Part shown: piece by piece, positions 50,393 through 60,667 of the stretch
Numbering within the stretch: the first letter of the stretch is position 1
How the letters are laid out: each line of letters begins with the position of its first letter
Assembly: GCA_904419955.1 (NCBI GenBank)
Contig: CAJFTO010000007.1
Span: 1-64,000 of the forward strand
Direction: 5' to 3'
Origin: Candidatus Roslinia caecavium
GTDB lineage: Bacteria; Bacillota; Clostridia; Monoglobales; Monoglobaceae
Length of the DNA stretch: 64,000 nucleotides
Notes under the pieces: generated by a model
Databases searched by the model: none
What the model was told of the DNA's origin: nothing
Seen by the model: only the letters and a program-made list of their open reading frames with translations
Position numbers and translations under genes: made by a program

Positions 50393-52444
50393 ATGAGCAT
50401 AAAATCACTTTTTAATAATAACGGATTTAAATCTTTGACTGAGAAGGCGAAAGGGATCCTTGTTGCAGTCGGGGGATTTTTCAAGAAAATCGGGCTTAAG
50501 ATATGGGGCTTTGTTAAAAAGCATAAAATTTTATCTGTTATTATAGCAATCGTGTTGGTATTCGTTATTTTTAATATTGTTTCCGCGGTGAGACTTAGCC
50601 GTATGGAAAACGACGCGTCCGCCGCAGTCTACGCCGAAAGACGCGATATCGACGAGACGATAAGCGGTTCTACCGTAATATACCCGAACGCGGAATACAG
50701 CGTGACCCCGACCGTGTCCGGCGAGATCTTGGAGGCGCCGTTCGAGGAGGGCGACTATCTGGAAAAGGGCGATCTTATGTATAAGATAGACACGGAGGAT
50801 ATAGAAAACAGCATCGCGAGCGCCGATTTGGCCGTAGAAAACGCCAAGCGTTCTTACGACGACGCAGTGGCGAATTATAATAATAAAAATAGGAGTACGG
50901 CGTCGCTCCAGAGCAGTACCGAGAGCGCGAGAATAGCCGTAAAAAGGGCGGAGGAGACGTACAACGACGCGCTGAAAGCGCGGGACGATCTAAACGTCAG
51001 GGCTACCTACTCAGGAGTCGTTGAGACGCTCAATATACACGTTGGCGACACGATAGCGCCGGGGACGGTAATAGCCCAGGTATACGATAACGAGAGACTT
51101 AAGATAGAGATACCGTTTAACAGCTCGGACGCGGATCTTATAAACATTGGCGATTCGGCGACGCTCACGCTTACGGATTCCGGGTATCAGGTATACGGAA
51201 CGGTCGTTAAGAAGAGTCAGGGAACGAATTCTCAGAGCGGATATATGGTAACGCGGGATATTACGATAGAAGTATCTCAGCCCGGCGCGATAAACGAGGG
51301 CGATTACGCGACCGCTATGGTCGGAAATATCGCTTGTAACGACGTCGGAACCTTTGAATATGCGACGAACGAGAGCATAACCGCGCAAGCGAGCGGAAAG
51401 GTGAACGCGCTGTATATATCCGAGGGAGACCGGGTGTATTCGGGCGAGACCATAGCCGTTTTGGACGGCGACGACGTTGAGTCGCAGATAACGAGCGCAA
51501 AGCTCAGCTTAGACGACGCCAACGAGGCGCTGAGAAGAGCCGAACTGCAGGAGGAGGACAACGCCGTCTCTACAAGCAACGACGATAGGACGCTGCTTTC
51601 CAATATAGAGACCGCAAAGAACAACTATGAGGACGCGCTCCTGTCGAGGGATAACTTAGAAAAACAACTCGAGGACTATACTATCACCGCGCCGATCTCG
51701 GGCACGGTCGCGGCTAAGAACTATAAAGTCGGGGATAAGATAGAGTCGGGAACAAGCATGGCGTCGTCCTATTCAAGTTCTGGATCGGGAGCCTCTTCGG
51801 CGGGTTCGAGCCTTGCCGCGGCTTCCGGCGCTTCGGGTTCTTCGGCGTCCTCTTCGCTGGCGTCTTCTTCGTCGGCGGCCGCGGTAATATACGATATGAG
51901 CGCGCTTAAGTGCGATCTGGACGTGGATGAAATCGACGTTAAAAAAGTTAAAAACGGACAAAAAGTTAAAATTACTACCGACGCGACCGATAACGAATAC
52001 CACGGCGTCGTAGAAAACGTCGGCATAAACGGGACCGTGGGATCTAACGGAGTAACTACATATCCGGTCAAGATCGATATAATCGATTTCGACAACAATT
52101 TGCTGCCCGGTATGAACGTGGACGTAGAGATAAGCATAGTTAGCGTCGAGGATGCTTTGTCCGTACCTGTTAACGCTTTGCAAAAAGGCAATATAGTATA
52201 TGTTAAAGGCGATAAAGAGGACGAAAACGACAGCGCGCCGGACGGATACAAGAGCGTCGAGGTCGTAACGGGCGCGAGCGACGACGATTATATACAGATA
52301 GTTTCGGGTCTTGACGAAGGCGATGAAGTATACGTCGAGGGAGCGAGGACGCTTACTCCGCAGGAGATGATGATGGAGCAGATGCAGGGCGGAGGCGGAG
52401 GAGCTTCCGGCGGCGGAGCTCCGGCCGGAGGAGGCGGTTTCTGA
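50393..52444 (+). CDS. MacA-type membrane fusion/adaptor protein with two adaptor modules
   Basis: A 683-residue protein with one N-terminal membrane helix (about 47-67) after a basic cytoplasmic stretch. It then has two consecutive adaptor modules: lipoyl half (SVTPTVSGEILEAPFEEGDYLEKGD), coiled coil, second lipoyl half, and again (ITAQASGKVNALYISEGDRVYSGE), coiled coil (residues about 375-425), ITAPISGTVAAKNYKVGD. An insertion of about 40 residues of Ser/Ala/Gly (51766-51885) interrupts the second module before the beta-barrel (ALKCDLDVDEIDVKKVK). The end is Gly-rich (about 20 residues). Its stop overlaps the ATPase start. In Gram-positives such adaptors help MacB-like permeases export peptides or drugs. 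Confidence 0.88.
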   Translation: MSIKSLFNNNGFKSLTEKAKGILVAVGGFFKKIGLKIWGFVKKHKILSVIIAIVLVFVIFNIVSAVRLSRMENDASAAVYAERRDIDETISGSTVIYPNAEYSVTPTVSGEILEAPFEEGDYLEKGDLMYKIDTEDIENSIASADLAVENAKRSYDDAVANYNNKNRSTASLQSSTESARIAVKRAEETYNDALKARDDLNVRATYSGVVETLNIHVGDTIAPGTVIAQVYDNERLKIEIPFNSSDADLINIGDSATLTLTDSGYQVYGTVVKKSQGTNSQSGYMVTRDITIEVSQPGAINEGDYATAMVGNIACNDVGTFEYATNESITAQASGKVNALYISEGDRVYSGETIAVLDGDDVESQITSAKLSLDDANEALRRAELQEEDNAVSTSNDDRTLLSNIETAKNNYEDALLSRDNLEKQLEDYTITAPISGTVAAKNYKVGDKIESGTSMASSYSSSGSGASSAGSSLAAASGASGSSASSSLASSSSAAAVIYDMSALKCDLDVDEIDVKKVKNGQKVKITTDATDNEYHGVVENVGINGTVGSNGVTTYPVKIDIIDFDNNLLPGMNVDVEISIVSVEDALSVPVNALQKGNIVYVKGDKEDENDSAPDGYKSVEVVTGASDDDYIQIVSGLDEGDEVYVEGARTLTPQEMMMEQMQGGGGGASGGGAPAGGGGF

Positions 52445-53526
52445 TGAGAGAGTATAAAGAAACGGCGGCTTTTGGCGCGGACGAAATTATACGCAGGAGA
52501 CGGGACAGAGCGAACCGTATGCGGAAGCTGAGCGAGACCGCGCAGTCCTCGGCGGACGTTTCGCCGGATGAGAAGGACTTAGGCGCCGCGGAATCTAAAG
52601 AGAACGCCGCTCGGAAAAACAAGGTTCCCGCCGCGCAAATCGAACCCGAGCAAAAACGGGATGGTAATTCGGAGAACACGGACGCGGGGCGCAAAGAAGT
52701 CGGGGCGCGTCCCGAGATGAAAACGGAAAAACTTCCCAAGATAGATAAAAGCTCGGCGTTGGGTAAAGAAGCCGACGCGGCGGAGCGGGAAGGAGAGACC
52801 CCGCTGATCGAGTTCGACAATATATATAAGATATACCGGATGGGAGATACCGAAGTCCACGCGATAGACGGGATCTCTATGAAGATATACAAGGGCGAAT
52901 TCGTCGCGATAGTCGGACAGTCGGGAAGCGGCAAGTCTACCTGTATGAACATAATAGGCTGTCTCGACGTTCCGACGAGGGGCAGGTACTTTTTGGAGGG
53001 CAAGGACGTCAGCAAGATGAAAGACGACGAACAGGCAGAGATCAGAAATAAGAAGCTGGGGTTTATTTTCCAGCAGTATAATCTGATACCCAAGATCAAC
53101 GTATTGGAGAACGTAAAACTGCCGCTTATGTACGCCGGGATGAGCGAGAAGGAGCAGGAGCGGCGGGCGAGGGAATCTCTCGCCAAAGTCGGGCTTGAGA
53201 GTAAGGCGAAGAATATGCCGCAGCAGCTCTCGGGAGGACAGCAGCAGAGGGTCTCGATAGCGCGGGCCTTAGCGGGAGATCCGTCGATAATACTCGCCGA
53301 CGAGCCGACCGGAGCGCTCGATTCGCGCACCGGTAAGGAGGTGCTCGATTTTTTGAAAAAGCTGCACAAAACGGGTAATACCATAGTTTTGATCACCCAC
53401 GACAATACTATAGCGGCTCAGGCGGGACGGGTCATAAAGGTCTCGGACGGTCGGATAGAATACGACGGGGAGCCGGATATAAATAAATTCGCATCGATCG
53501 CTCATGCGGGAGACGAGGTGGACTGA
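52444..53526 (+). CDS. MacB-type ABC ATPase with long charged N-terminal extension
   Basis: A 360-residue protein. The last 235 residues are a standard LolD/MacB ATPase: Walker A GQSGSGKST, Q-loop FIFQQYNLIPKINVLENV, signature LSGGQQQRVSIARA, Walker B ILADEPTGALD, H-loop LITHDNT. The first 118 residues are an unusual disordered-looking extension rich in Arg, Lys, Glu and Ala; typical members start directly with the ATPase domain. The start overlaps the adaptor stop (TGATG). An internal start near the ATPase domain cannot be excluded, but no strong ribosome binding site is seen there. Confidence 0.92.
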   Translation: MREYKETAAFGADEIIRRRRDRANRMRKLSETAQSSADVSPDEKDLGAAESKENAARKNKVPAAQIEPEQKRDGNSENTDAGRKEVGARPEMKTEKLPKIDKSSALGKEADAAEREGETPLIEFDNIYKIYRMGDTEVHAIDGISMKIYKGEFVAIVGQSGSGKSTCMNIIGCLDVPTRGRYFLEGKDVSKMKDDEQAEIRNKKLGFIFQQYNLIPKINVLENVKLPLMYAGMSEKEQERRARESLAKVGLESKAKNMPQQLSGGQQQRVSIARALAGDPSIILADEPTGALDSRTGKEVLDFLKKLHKTGNTIVLITHDNTIAAQAGRVIKVSDGRIEYDGEPDINKFASIAHAGDEVD

Positions 53527-53527
53527 G

Positions 53528-54703
53528 ATGGGATTTAGAAAATCTTTCGCTCTTGCAATATCGAATCTGCTGTTTGACAAGATGCGCTCTATATTGACGA
53601 TGCTCGGTATTATAATCGGCGTGGCGGCCGTTATTATCCTTATAAGTCTGATGAACGGTCTTATAGGAATGGTAGAGGATCAGTTTGCGGATTTCGGAAC
53701 GGATACGATAACCGTCAGCGTTCAGGACAGGGGCGGCAGCAGAAGCCTTGACGAGGACGATATAGCCGAGCTGTGCGAGCAGAATACGGATACTATCAAA
53801 AATTATACGCCGAACGTGACGGTGCAGGCGACGCTTAAAGTGGGGACGGACGACCTTACGACGTCTGTGTCGGGCGTCAGCGAGGAGTACAATAAAATAA
53901 TCGATATAGATTTAGAAGAAGGCAGGTTCTTTAACTATAACGATATAAGCCGCAAGAAAAAGGTCTGCGTTATAGGAACGTATATAGAGAGCGAACTGTT
54001 CGGCTTAAATTCCGCGCTCGGCGAATCCATAAAGATAAACGGAGAGAGCTTCAACGTTGTCGGAGTGAGGGCCGAGACGGACGATTCGCTGTCCGGGTCG
54101 TCGGACGACGTTATATATATTCCGTATACGTCGGCCATAAATCTTTCTTCGTCGGGATTTATCAGTTCTTATACCATACGCGCGTCTTCGACGGATACGG
54201 TGGACGCCGCGAAGGCGGTCATAGAAACGTTTTTGAATAACAGAGTCGGCGACAGCGATTACTATAACGTTACAAGCATGAAAGATATGCTCGATATGAT
54301 GAACGAGATGATGGATACCATGAAGACGCTGCTTGTTTGTATAGCCGGGATCTCGCTGCTGGTCGGCGGCATAGGAATAATGAATATTATGCTGGTCTCG
54401 GTTACAGAGAGAACGAGAGAGATCGGTATAAGAAAGTCGCTGGGCGCCAAAAGCAAGGATATAATGAGCCAGTTCGTCATAGAGGCCGGAACGGTCAGCG
54501 GAGTCGGCGGACTGATAGGGATCGCAGTAGGCTCTATTTTGGCGATAGTGTTCGGCCGGCTTTTGTCGCTCAGCACATATCCGTCGGTTGGAGCGATCGT
54601 TATAGCGTTTAGCGTATCGGTCGGGATAGGTATTATTTTCGGCTATCTTCCGGCTAAAAACGCGGCGAAGCTCAACCCGATAGACGCGCTGCGTCATGAA
54701 TAG
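53528..54703 (+). CDS. MacB/FtsX-type ABC transporter permease
   Basis: About 391 residues: one N-terminal helix (ILTMLGIIIGVAAVIILISL, about 22-45), a large external MacB periplasmic-core domain (about 50-270) and three C-terminal helices with GIMNIMLVSVTERTREIGIRKSLGAKSKDI, the FtsX-family signature. With the adaptor and ATPase it forms an efflux complex. The ATG at 53528 directly follows the ATPase stop; an in-frame ATG at 53504 would overlap it. Confidence 0.93.
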   Translation: MGFRKSFALAISNLLFDKMRSILTMLGIIIGVAAVIILISLMNGLIGMVEDQFADFGTDTITVSVQDRGGSRSLDEDDIAELCEQNTDTIKNYTPNVTVQATLKVGTDDLTTSVSGVSEEYNKIIDIDLEEGRFFNYNDISRKKKVCVIGTYIESELFGLNSALGESIKINGESFNVVGVRAETDDSLSGSSDDVIYIPYTSAINLSSSGFISSYTIRASSTDTVDAAKAVIETFLNNRVGDSDYYNVTSMKDMLDMMNEMMDTMKTLLVCIAGISLLVGGIGIMNIMLVSVTERTREIGIRKSLGAKSKDIMSQFVIEAGTVSGVGGLIGIAVGSILAIVFGRLLSLSTYPSVGAIVIAFSVSVGIGIIFGYLPAKNAAKLNPIDALRHE

Positions 54704-54768
54704 ACGATAACTCAGGCGAGATCTTTATTTGGATAAAATGAATTATAACACGATTTGGAGGCGTTGTG

Positions 54769-57090
54769 ATGAGGATAAGAAAGTTAAAAATAACGGCGCT
54801 CTTGCTTATACTGACCATGATCGGCGCGTGCGCGTATCCGGTATACGCCGACGAGGGAGGCGCGACGGCAGAAACCCTCGTTACCGACAGGGTCACGGAC
54901 AATTGCCTCGCGCTTTTGGGCGAGCTTAATATAATGAACGGCGACGAGAACGGAGATCTTGGATTGGAGAGAGCCGTAAGCAGGGCCGAGTTCACCAAGA
55001 TGGCCGTAGCGGCTTCGACGTACAGAAACAGCGTGGCGTCCAACCTCGCGATATCGCCGTTTTCGGACGTGCCTTATACGTACTGGGGCGCGCCGTATAT
55101 CCGCGTCGGAGTGACCAACGAGCTGGTCAGCGGCTATCCGGACGCTCTGTTCAGACCCGAAAATACGGTGACGTATGAGGAAGCGATAACCATAATGCTC
55201 AGGGTTCTGGGCTACACAGACGACGATTTCGGAGTTTCATGGCCGAGCGGACAGATAGGGATGGCGGATAATCTGGACATGACGGACGGCCTTACCTGCG
55301 GCGTCGGCGAACCGATGAACAGGTATAACGTGGCGAGACTCGTATATAATACTCTAAACACTAATATGAGCGATGGAACGCAGAAGCTGATAAACGATTT
55401 CGACGTCTCTATCGTCGAGAACGTCACGCTCATATCCACGTCGAGAGACGATAGCTCTATACCCGCGGGCGAGGTGTTCACCGACGCGCAGAGCTATAAG
55501 ATAGACGACGATTTCAACTATGAGAATATCGGACTCACCGGCGACGCGGCGATAAAAGACGGCGATAAACTGATAGCGTTTATGCCGGACGACGGCGATT
55601 ACCGGGAGGAGGAGTACGTCGTCTACACGGTACTGAACGATCTGGTAGTGGTATACGACAACGGCTCTTTGACTAACTTGGACATAAGCGCGGCGACCCT
55701 GGTCTACGACGGGCAGACCGCGACTACGTATTCGGCCATAAAATCGGGAATGGAACTCGGCGATACGCTTAAGGTCAGATATGACGGCGACGATATAAGC
55801 TACGTAAGATACAGCGAGGGAGAGTTGACCGGACCGATTACCGTAAGCTCGGAGAATTGGTACCAGAGTCTGGGCGTCGGAGATTATACCTCCGTAAACC
55901 GCGACGGCGAGAGGGTCGCGATCTCGGATATCCAGATAAACGATATCGTGTACGCGGTCGATAGCCTAAATATGGTGATGGCGTACAGCAATAAGGTCAC
56001 GGGCGTATATGAGAACGCCTCGCCCAATAAGGACAACCCGACTTCGGTGACCGTATCCGGGACCGAATACGGGATCGAGAGCTCGGCGGCGTTCGATAAG
56101 TTATCGTCGCGCGGGGATATAAAGATAGGCGATACGGTGACCCTGCTCCTGGGACGAAACAACGAAGTGGCCGACGTTCTGACCGGAAGCTCGAGTACGG
56201 CGACGGTGACTAACGTCGTAGGACTATTGGTAGAGACGGGTACGAAGAGCTATACTTCGAGCGCTCTCGGTGAGTACACGGATAATTATATCACCGTCGT
56301 TTTGGCGGACGGAAGCGAGAGGGAATATATAAGCAGAACGAGTTATTCCGGCTTTAAAAATTCGGTCGTACGCGTAAGCATAGAGGACGGCTACGCGAGC
56401 GTGTCGAAGGTAAGGTCGGATTCGATAAGCGGGACGTTCGACTACGACGAGCGGACGCTCGGAAATAACAGGCTCGCGTCGGATATCAAGATATTGGATA
56501 CCGGAACGACAAACTCGAACGAACCGTCCGTCTATACTTCGGTATATCTGCAAAGACTCGACGGGGTCAGGATCTCGGCGTCGAAAGTTCTCTACTATAC
56601 CACAAACATGTATAACGAGATCGACGCGCTGTTCCTATACGACGTTACGGGCGATATGTATACCTACGGAGTAATGCGCAGCTTAACCCAGACCTCTATG
56701 GGAGTGTCGGTAATGGGATCTTACGAATACATAGTAAACGGAACGACATACAACTATCAGATGAACTCGATCAACGGCAGTCTGGCCGCGGGAATAGGAA
56801 TAAAGCTGAGCCCGTCGGCTTCGGCTCCGGATTCTTTGCAGGCGCTTACGAGACTTGAGGGAAATATAGACGTAAACAGTTCGTCTTATCTCACCGTGGG
56901 TAATAAGAATTATGCGATCGCAGACGACGTTCAGGTATACGTTCGACAATATTTAAGCGACGGAAGCGCGTACAATATGCTGCCGATCTCGGATATAGTA
57001 GGAAACGACGAGTATTCATATACCGCGTACTACGATAAACTGCCCGAGAACGGCGGAAGAATAAGGATCATTATAGCAAATAAATACTGA
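54769..57090 (+). CDS. SLH-domain surface protein
   Basis: A 773-residue exported protein. After the signal peptide (to about residue 29, PVYA) come S-layer homology domains: GELNIMNGDENGDLGLERAVSRAEFTKM, FSDVPYTYWGAPYIRVGVTNELVSGYPDALFRPENTVTYEEAITIMLRVLGY and a third at about 145-200, all in the N-terminal 200 residues. They bind pyruvylated cell-wall polymer. The remainder is a repeated beta-rich region with no catalytic motif. GGAGG stands before the ATG at 54769; a GTG three bases upstream is possible. It follows the efflux operon by 65 bases. Confidence 0.9.
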   Translation: MRIRKLKITALLLILTMIGACAYPVYADEGGATAETLVTDRVTDNCLALLGELNIMNGDENGDLGLERAVSRAEFTKMAVAASTYRNSVASNLAISPFSDVPYTYWGAPYIRVGVTNELVSGYPDALFRPENTVTYEEAITIMLRVLGYTDDDFGVSWPSGQIGMADNLDMTDGLTCGVGEPMNRYNVARLVYNTLNTNMSDGTQKLINDFDVSIVENVTLISTSRDDSSIPAGEVFTDAQSYKIDDDFNYENIGLTGDAAIKDGDKLIAFMPDDGDYREEEYVVYTVLNDLVVVYDNGSLTNLDISAATLVYDGQTATTYSAIKSGMELGDTLKVRYDGDDISYVRYSEGELTGPITVSSENWYQSLGVGDYTSVNRDGERVAISDIQINDIVYAVDSLNMVMAYSNKVTGVYENASPNKDNPTSVTVSGTEYGIESSAAFDKLSSRGDIKIGDTVTLLLGRNNEVADVLTGSSSTATVTNVVGLLVETGTKSYTSSALGEYTDNYITVVLADGSEREYISRTSYSGFKNSVVRVSIEDGYASVSKVRSDSISGTFDYDERTLGNNRLASDIKILDTGTTNSNEPSVYTSVYLQRLDGVRISASKVLYYTTNMYNEIDALFLYDVTGDMYTYGVMRSLTQTSMGVSVMGSYEYIVNGTTYNYQMNSINGSLAAGIGIKLSPSASAPDSLQALTRLEGNIDVNSSSYLTVGNKNYAIADDVQVYVRQYLSDGSAYNMLPISDIVGNDEYSYTAYYDKLPENGGRIRIIIANKY

Positions 57091-57160
57091 TAACGGATCA
57101 GATGGAGAAGTTTCTTATATTTCCGCGTTGGAGCTTAAGTCATACGCTCGACGGGAAACA

Positions 57161-57195
57161 AAAAAGGCGGCAGTTAAATATGTTGCCGCCTTTAA
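57161..57195. terminator. Bidirectional terminator between SLH gene and amidohydrolase
   Basis: AAAGGCGGCA and TGCCGCCTTT form a ten-bp stem with an 11-base loop, with A and T runs on both sides (AAAAA before, TTTAATCATTTTT after). It serves the two convergent genes. Confidence 0.85.
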
Positions 57196-57235
57196 TCATT
57201 TTTAAATATGTTTAAACGTATATAACGCCTAAATC

Positions 57236-58018
57236 TTACAGCTTAAATAAGTCCTCGGCGTTTTTATATAGGATCATGTCGAGCTCCGAGCTTGTAAGAC
57301 CCAAACCGCGCAGCCGTTCGAGTTCAGGCTCCGGCCCCCACATGGGAAAATCGGTGCCGAACATCACCCTGTCTATCCCGTAGGCTTTTATCATATGTTT
57401 TATCTGTTCGTCCGTCATGGCGTACATGGAACTTGAGGTGTCTACCCATACGCGTTTGCCCTTAAAGGCTTCGAGCGCGTCATCCCATTCCGACCAGCCG
57501 CCGAAATGCGCGCCGATCACTTCGAGCTTTGGGAACAGTTCCATGACCCGCGCCATGCGGGAGGGTTTGCTCCATTCGTATCTGAAATCTCCGGTATGCA
57601 CAAGCAGAGGAAGACGTCCTTGGATCGCTTCGTAAATACCAAACGCCTTGGGATCGTCTATATTGAACTCCTGAAAATCCGGGTGCAGTTTAACGCCTCT
57701 GAGCCCCATGGCGGCGCAGCGCTCCACTTCGGCGTCTATATTTTCATAGTCGGGGTGCAGAGTCATCAGCCCGTAGAGCCGCTCGGGCGCCGAGCTTACG
57801 CAGCCTGATATAAAGTCGTTTATCGATTCGACCTGAGAAGGGCTTGTGGCGGCGGAGTTTAAGATAAGCTTGTCTACCCCGGCTTCGTCGGACAGTTTTA
57901 AAACCGTCTCGAGCCTGCCGTCGTACCTCACCGGCATGTCGTAAAATTTAGCGATCCCCGAGGAGGCCTTATCCGCTATTTTTTCGGGAAAAACGTGAAC
58001 GTGAACGTCTACGATCAT
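57236..58018 (-). CDS. Amidohydrolase-2-family metal-dependent hydrolase
   Basis: A 260-residue TIM-barrel hydrolase. Metal ligands: VDVHVHVFPE at the N-terminus, GVKLHPDFQ, LLVHTGDF, VIGAHFGGW and the Asp in MFGTDFPMWGP. The family covers decarboxylases and amidohydrolases for small aromatic or carboxylic substrates; the substrate here is unknown. Monocistronic with its own promoter at 58100-58128. Confidence 0.9.
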   Translation of the reverse strand: MIVDVHVHVFPEKIADKASSGIAKFYDMPVRYDGRLETVLKLSDEAGVDKLILNSAATSPSQVESINDFISGCVSSAPERLYGLMTLHPDYENIDAEVERCAAMGLRGVKLHPDFQEFNIDDPKAFGIYEAIQGRLPLLVHTGDFRYEWSKPSRMARVMELFPKLEVIGAHFGGWSEWDDALEAFKGKRVWVDTSSSMYAMTDEQIKHMIKAYGIDRVMFGTDFPMWGPEPELERLRGLGLTSSELDMILYKNAEDLFKL

Positions 58019-58099
58019 AACTTTATCGACCTTTCCGCCCGCTGTTCTCTGTTTCGCGCCCGTCCGCGGGCAAAATAAGGCGCGATATAACCGTTTATA

Positions 58100-58128
58100 A
58101 TTCTAACAATTCAGATCCGAAAAATCAA
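58100..58128 (-). promoter_or_regulatory. Promoter of the amidohydrolase gene
   Basis: On the minus strand TTGATT (58128-58123), 17 bases, TAGAAT (58105-58100). Confidence 0.5.
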
Positions 58129-58302
58129 TACAAAGACTTTAATAAAACCCAAAACGGAGTCAAATCTGTTGATTTTAAATAGTTTTTACAAACTTTACAT
58201 GTTCTTTTTTTAGCGGAAGTTGCAGAAGGAATATGTTAAAAAATAGACAAAGTTTATTTTGTAAGTCCGGGAATTTTGTACATAGAATTTATTAAAAAAT
58301 AC

Positions 58303-58331
58303 TTGATAAATTAAGACGTTTAAGGTAAAAT
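58303..58331 (+). promoter_or_regulatory. Promoter of pgk
   Basis: TTGATA (58303-58308), 17 bases, TAAAAT (58326-58331). The region 58130-58300 between the two divergent promoters is A/T-rich and holds no recognised gene. Confidence 0.6.
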
Positions 58332-58417
58332 TATATAGGCAAAGATAAAATATGACAATAAAATGAAAATTTAAATTATTTTATGAATATTAAATTACAT
58401 TTTGGAGGTTCAAGATC

Positions 58418-59620
58418 ATGAACAAAAAGACTGTTGATGACATTCAGGCAAAAGGAAAAAAAGTTTTGGTACGCTGCGACTTTAACGTTCCGATCAAGGA
58501 CGGTAAGATCACTGACGAAACGAGAATAAAGGGCGCGCTGCCGACAATTAAAAAACTGGTGGACGACGGAGCGAAGGTCATACTCTGCTCGCATATGGGC
58601 AAGCCCAAGGGCGAGGTAGTTCCGTCGTTGTCTTTGGCTCCGGTGGCGGCGAGATTGTCCGAACTGCTGGGCAAGGAAGTCGTATTCGCGGACGACGATA
58701 ACGTCGTTGGAGAAAACGCTAAGGCGGCCGTTGCGGCTATGAATGACGGAGACGTTGTACTGCTCCAAAATACAAGATACAGAAAAGAAGAGACCAAGAA
58801 CGAGGAGAACTTCAGCAAGGAGCTCGCTTCATTGGCCGAGATGTTCGTAAACGACGCGTTTGGAAGCGCGCACAGAGCGCATTGCTCGACCGTGGGCGTT
58901 ACCGAGTACTTAAGCCCGTGCGTGTCGGGATACCTGATGGGCAAAGAGCTCGACTTCCTGGGAAGCGCGATAGACAGCCCGGTAAGACCGCTTGTGGCGA
59001 TCTTGGGCGGAGCCAAAGTATCGGATAAGCTCAACGTTATATCAAATCTTCTTGAAAAGTGCGACACGCTTATCATCGGCGGCGGTATGGCGTATACCTT
59101 CTTAAAGGCTAAAGGCTACGAGGTGGGAACCTCTTTGGTCGATACCGATAAGATCGATTACTGCAAAGAGATGATGGCTAAGGCGGAAGAACTCGGTAAA
59201 GAGATGCTCCTTCCTATAGATACAGTTATAACAAAAGACTTCCCGGATCCTATCGACGCGGAGATCTCGGTCGAGACCGTTCCGTCCAACGCTATTCCCT
59301 CTGATATGATGGGACTCGATATAGGCGAGAAGACGAGAGAGCTGTTTGCAGATAAGGTCAAGAGCGCGAAGACGGTCGTTTGGAACGGTCCTATGGGCGT
59401 GTTTGAGAACCCGATACTCGCGAAAGGAACCATCGCGGTAGCGAGCGCTTTGGCCGATACCGACGCGACGACCATAATCGGCGGCGGAGACAGCGCGGCG
59501 GCTGTTAATACGCTGGGCTTCGGCGACAAGATGAGCCATATCTCGACAGGCGGCGGCGCTTCCATGGAATTCCTGGAAGGCAAAGAGCTCCCCGGCGTAG
59601 CGGCGCTCGACGATAAATAA
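58418..59620 (+). CDS. pgk: Phosphoglycerate kinase
   Basis: A 400-residue glycolytic kinase transferring phosphate from 1,3-bisphosphoglycerate to ADP. Motifs: [63 protein letters not shown] and the nucleotide loop [35 protein letters not shown]. Full length. GGAGGT precedes the ATG. First gene of pgk-tpiA-gpmI; gap, normally upstream, is not here. Confidence 0.98.
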   Translation: MNKKTVDDIQAKGKKVLVRCDFNVPIKDGKITDETRIKGALPTIKKLVDDGAKVILCSHMGKPKGEVVPSLSLAPVAARLSELLGKEVVFADDDNVVGENAKAAVAAMNDGDVVLLQNTRYRKEETKNEENFSKELASLAEMFVNDAFGSAHRAHCSTVGVTEYLSPCVSGYLMGKELDFLGSAIDSPVRPLVAILGGAKVSDKLNVISNLLEKCDTLIIGGGMAYTFLKAKGYEVGTSLVDTDKIDYCKEMMAKAEELGKEMLLPIDTVITKDFPDPIDAEISVETVPSNAIPSDMMGLDIGEKTRELFADKVKSAKTVVWNGPMGVFENPILAKGTIAVASALADTDATTIIGGGDSAAAVNTLGFGDKMSHISTGGGASMEFLEGKELPGVAALDDK

Positions 59621-59769
59621 GATCAAACTTTGGGGCGGGATCCGTTCCTATATACGGCGAGCTATCGGCGCGGGATTTCGTTTCGGCCGGATCGCGTTTA
59701 AGCTTCTGCAGAGCGAACGCGCCGTTTATATTTTATATAAAATCGACATATACTGAGAGGTAATTTGAC

Positions 59770-60522
59770 ATGAGAAAAAAGATCATAGCCGGAAACTGGA
59801 AGATGAACAAAACTCCGAGCGAGGCTAAGGCTTTGATAGCCGAAATGCGCGATAAGGTAGCGGACGCGGCCTGCGACGTCGTAATATGTCCGACGGCGGT
59901 TTGTATTCCGGCGGCGGCCGAGGCGGCGGAAGACAGCAATATACAGATAGGCGCTCAAAACGTTCATTTTGCGGAGAGCGGCGCGTATACGGGCGAGGTG
60001 TCCGCGGATATGCTGAGCGAGGTCGGCGTTAAGTACGTTATAGTCGGGCACAGCGAAAGAAGACAGTATTTCGGCGAGACCGACGAGACCGTAAATATGA
60101 GAGCTAAGGCGGCTATCTCGAAAGGGATAACTCCGATAATATGCGTAGGCGAGAGCCTTACCGAGCGCGAGCAGGGCGTCACCGACGATATCGTTCGCAG
60201 ACAGACCAAGATCGCGTTTCTCGGAATATCCGCCGAGCAGGCTGAAAGCGCAGTGATCGCATACGAGCCGGTTTGGGCGATAGGCACGGGCAAGACCGCG
60301 ACGGCCGAGCAGGCGGACGAGGTCTGCGGTATCATCCGCGAGACGATAAAAGAGCTGTACGGCTCTTCCGTTTCGGATAAGATCAGAATACAGTACGGCG
60401 GAAGCATGAACGCCAAGAACGCGGCGGAGCTTTTGTCAAAGCCGAATATAGACGGCGGTCTGATAGGCGGAGCGAGCCTTAAGGCGGAGGATTTCTCCGT
60501 GATCGTAGGCGCCGCGGAATAA
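59770..60522 (+). CDS. tpiA: Triosephosphate isomerase
   Basis: A 250-residue TIM barrel. Catalytic residues: Lys in AGNWKMNKT, His in IVGHSERR, Glu in [14 protein letters not shown], and phosphate loops [10 protein letters not shown] and GLIGGASL. It interconverts dihydroxyacetone phosphate and glyceraldehyde 3-phosphate. GAGAGGT precedes the ATG. It follows pgk by 149 bases. Confidence 0.98.
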   Translation: MRKKIIAGNWKMNKTPSEAKALIAEMRDKVADAACDVVICPTAVCIPAAAEAAEDSNIQIGAQNVHFAESGAYTGEVSADMLSEVGVKYVIVGHSERRQYFGETDETVNMRAKAAISKGITPIICVGESLTEREQGVTDDIVRRQTKIAFLGISAEQAESAVIAYEPVWAIGTGKTATAEQADEVCGIIRETIKELYGSSVSDKIRIQYGGSMNAKNAAELLSKPNIDGGLIGGASLKAEDFSVIVGAAE

Positions 60523-60539
60523 TCAATTGAACTTTAAAC

Positions 60540-60565
60540 GGCTCCGGCATTATTTTGCCGGAGCC
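60540..60565 (+). other. Strong hairpin between tpiA and gpmI
   Basis: GGCTCCGGCA and TGCCGGAGCC form a perfect ten-bp stem with a six-base loop but no T tract behind. More likely an mRNA-processing or stability element than a terminator. Confidence 0.6.
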
Positions 60566-60667
60566 AGATTAGGCTTTGAGCGTCTATTATAAATACGATA
60601 TTATATCGCGGTCTATATCGCCGCGGTTTAATATACAACAAATATTTATAAAATAAGGAGGTCAAAA

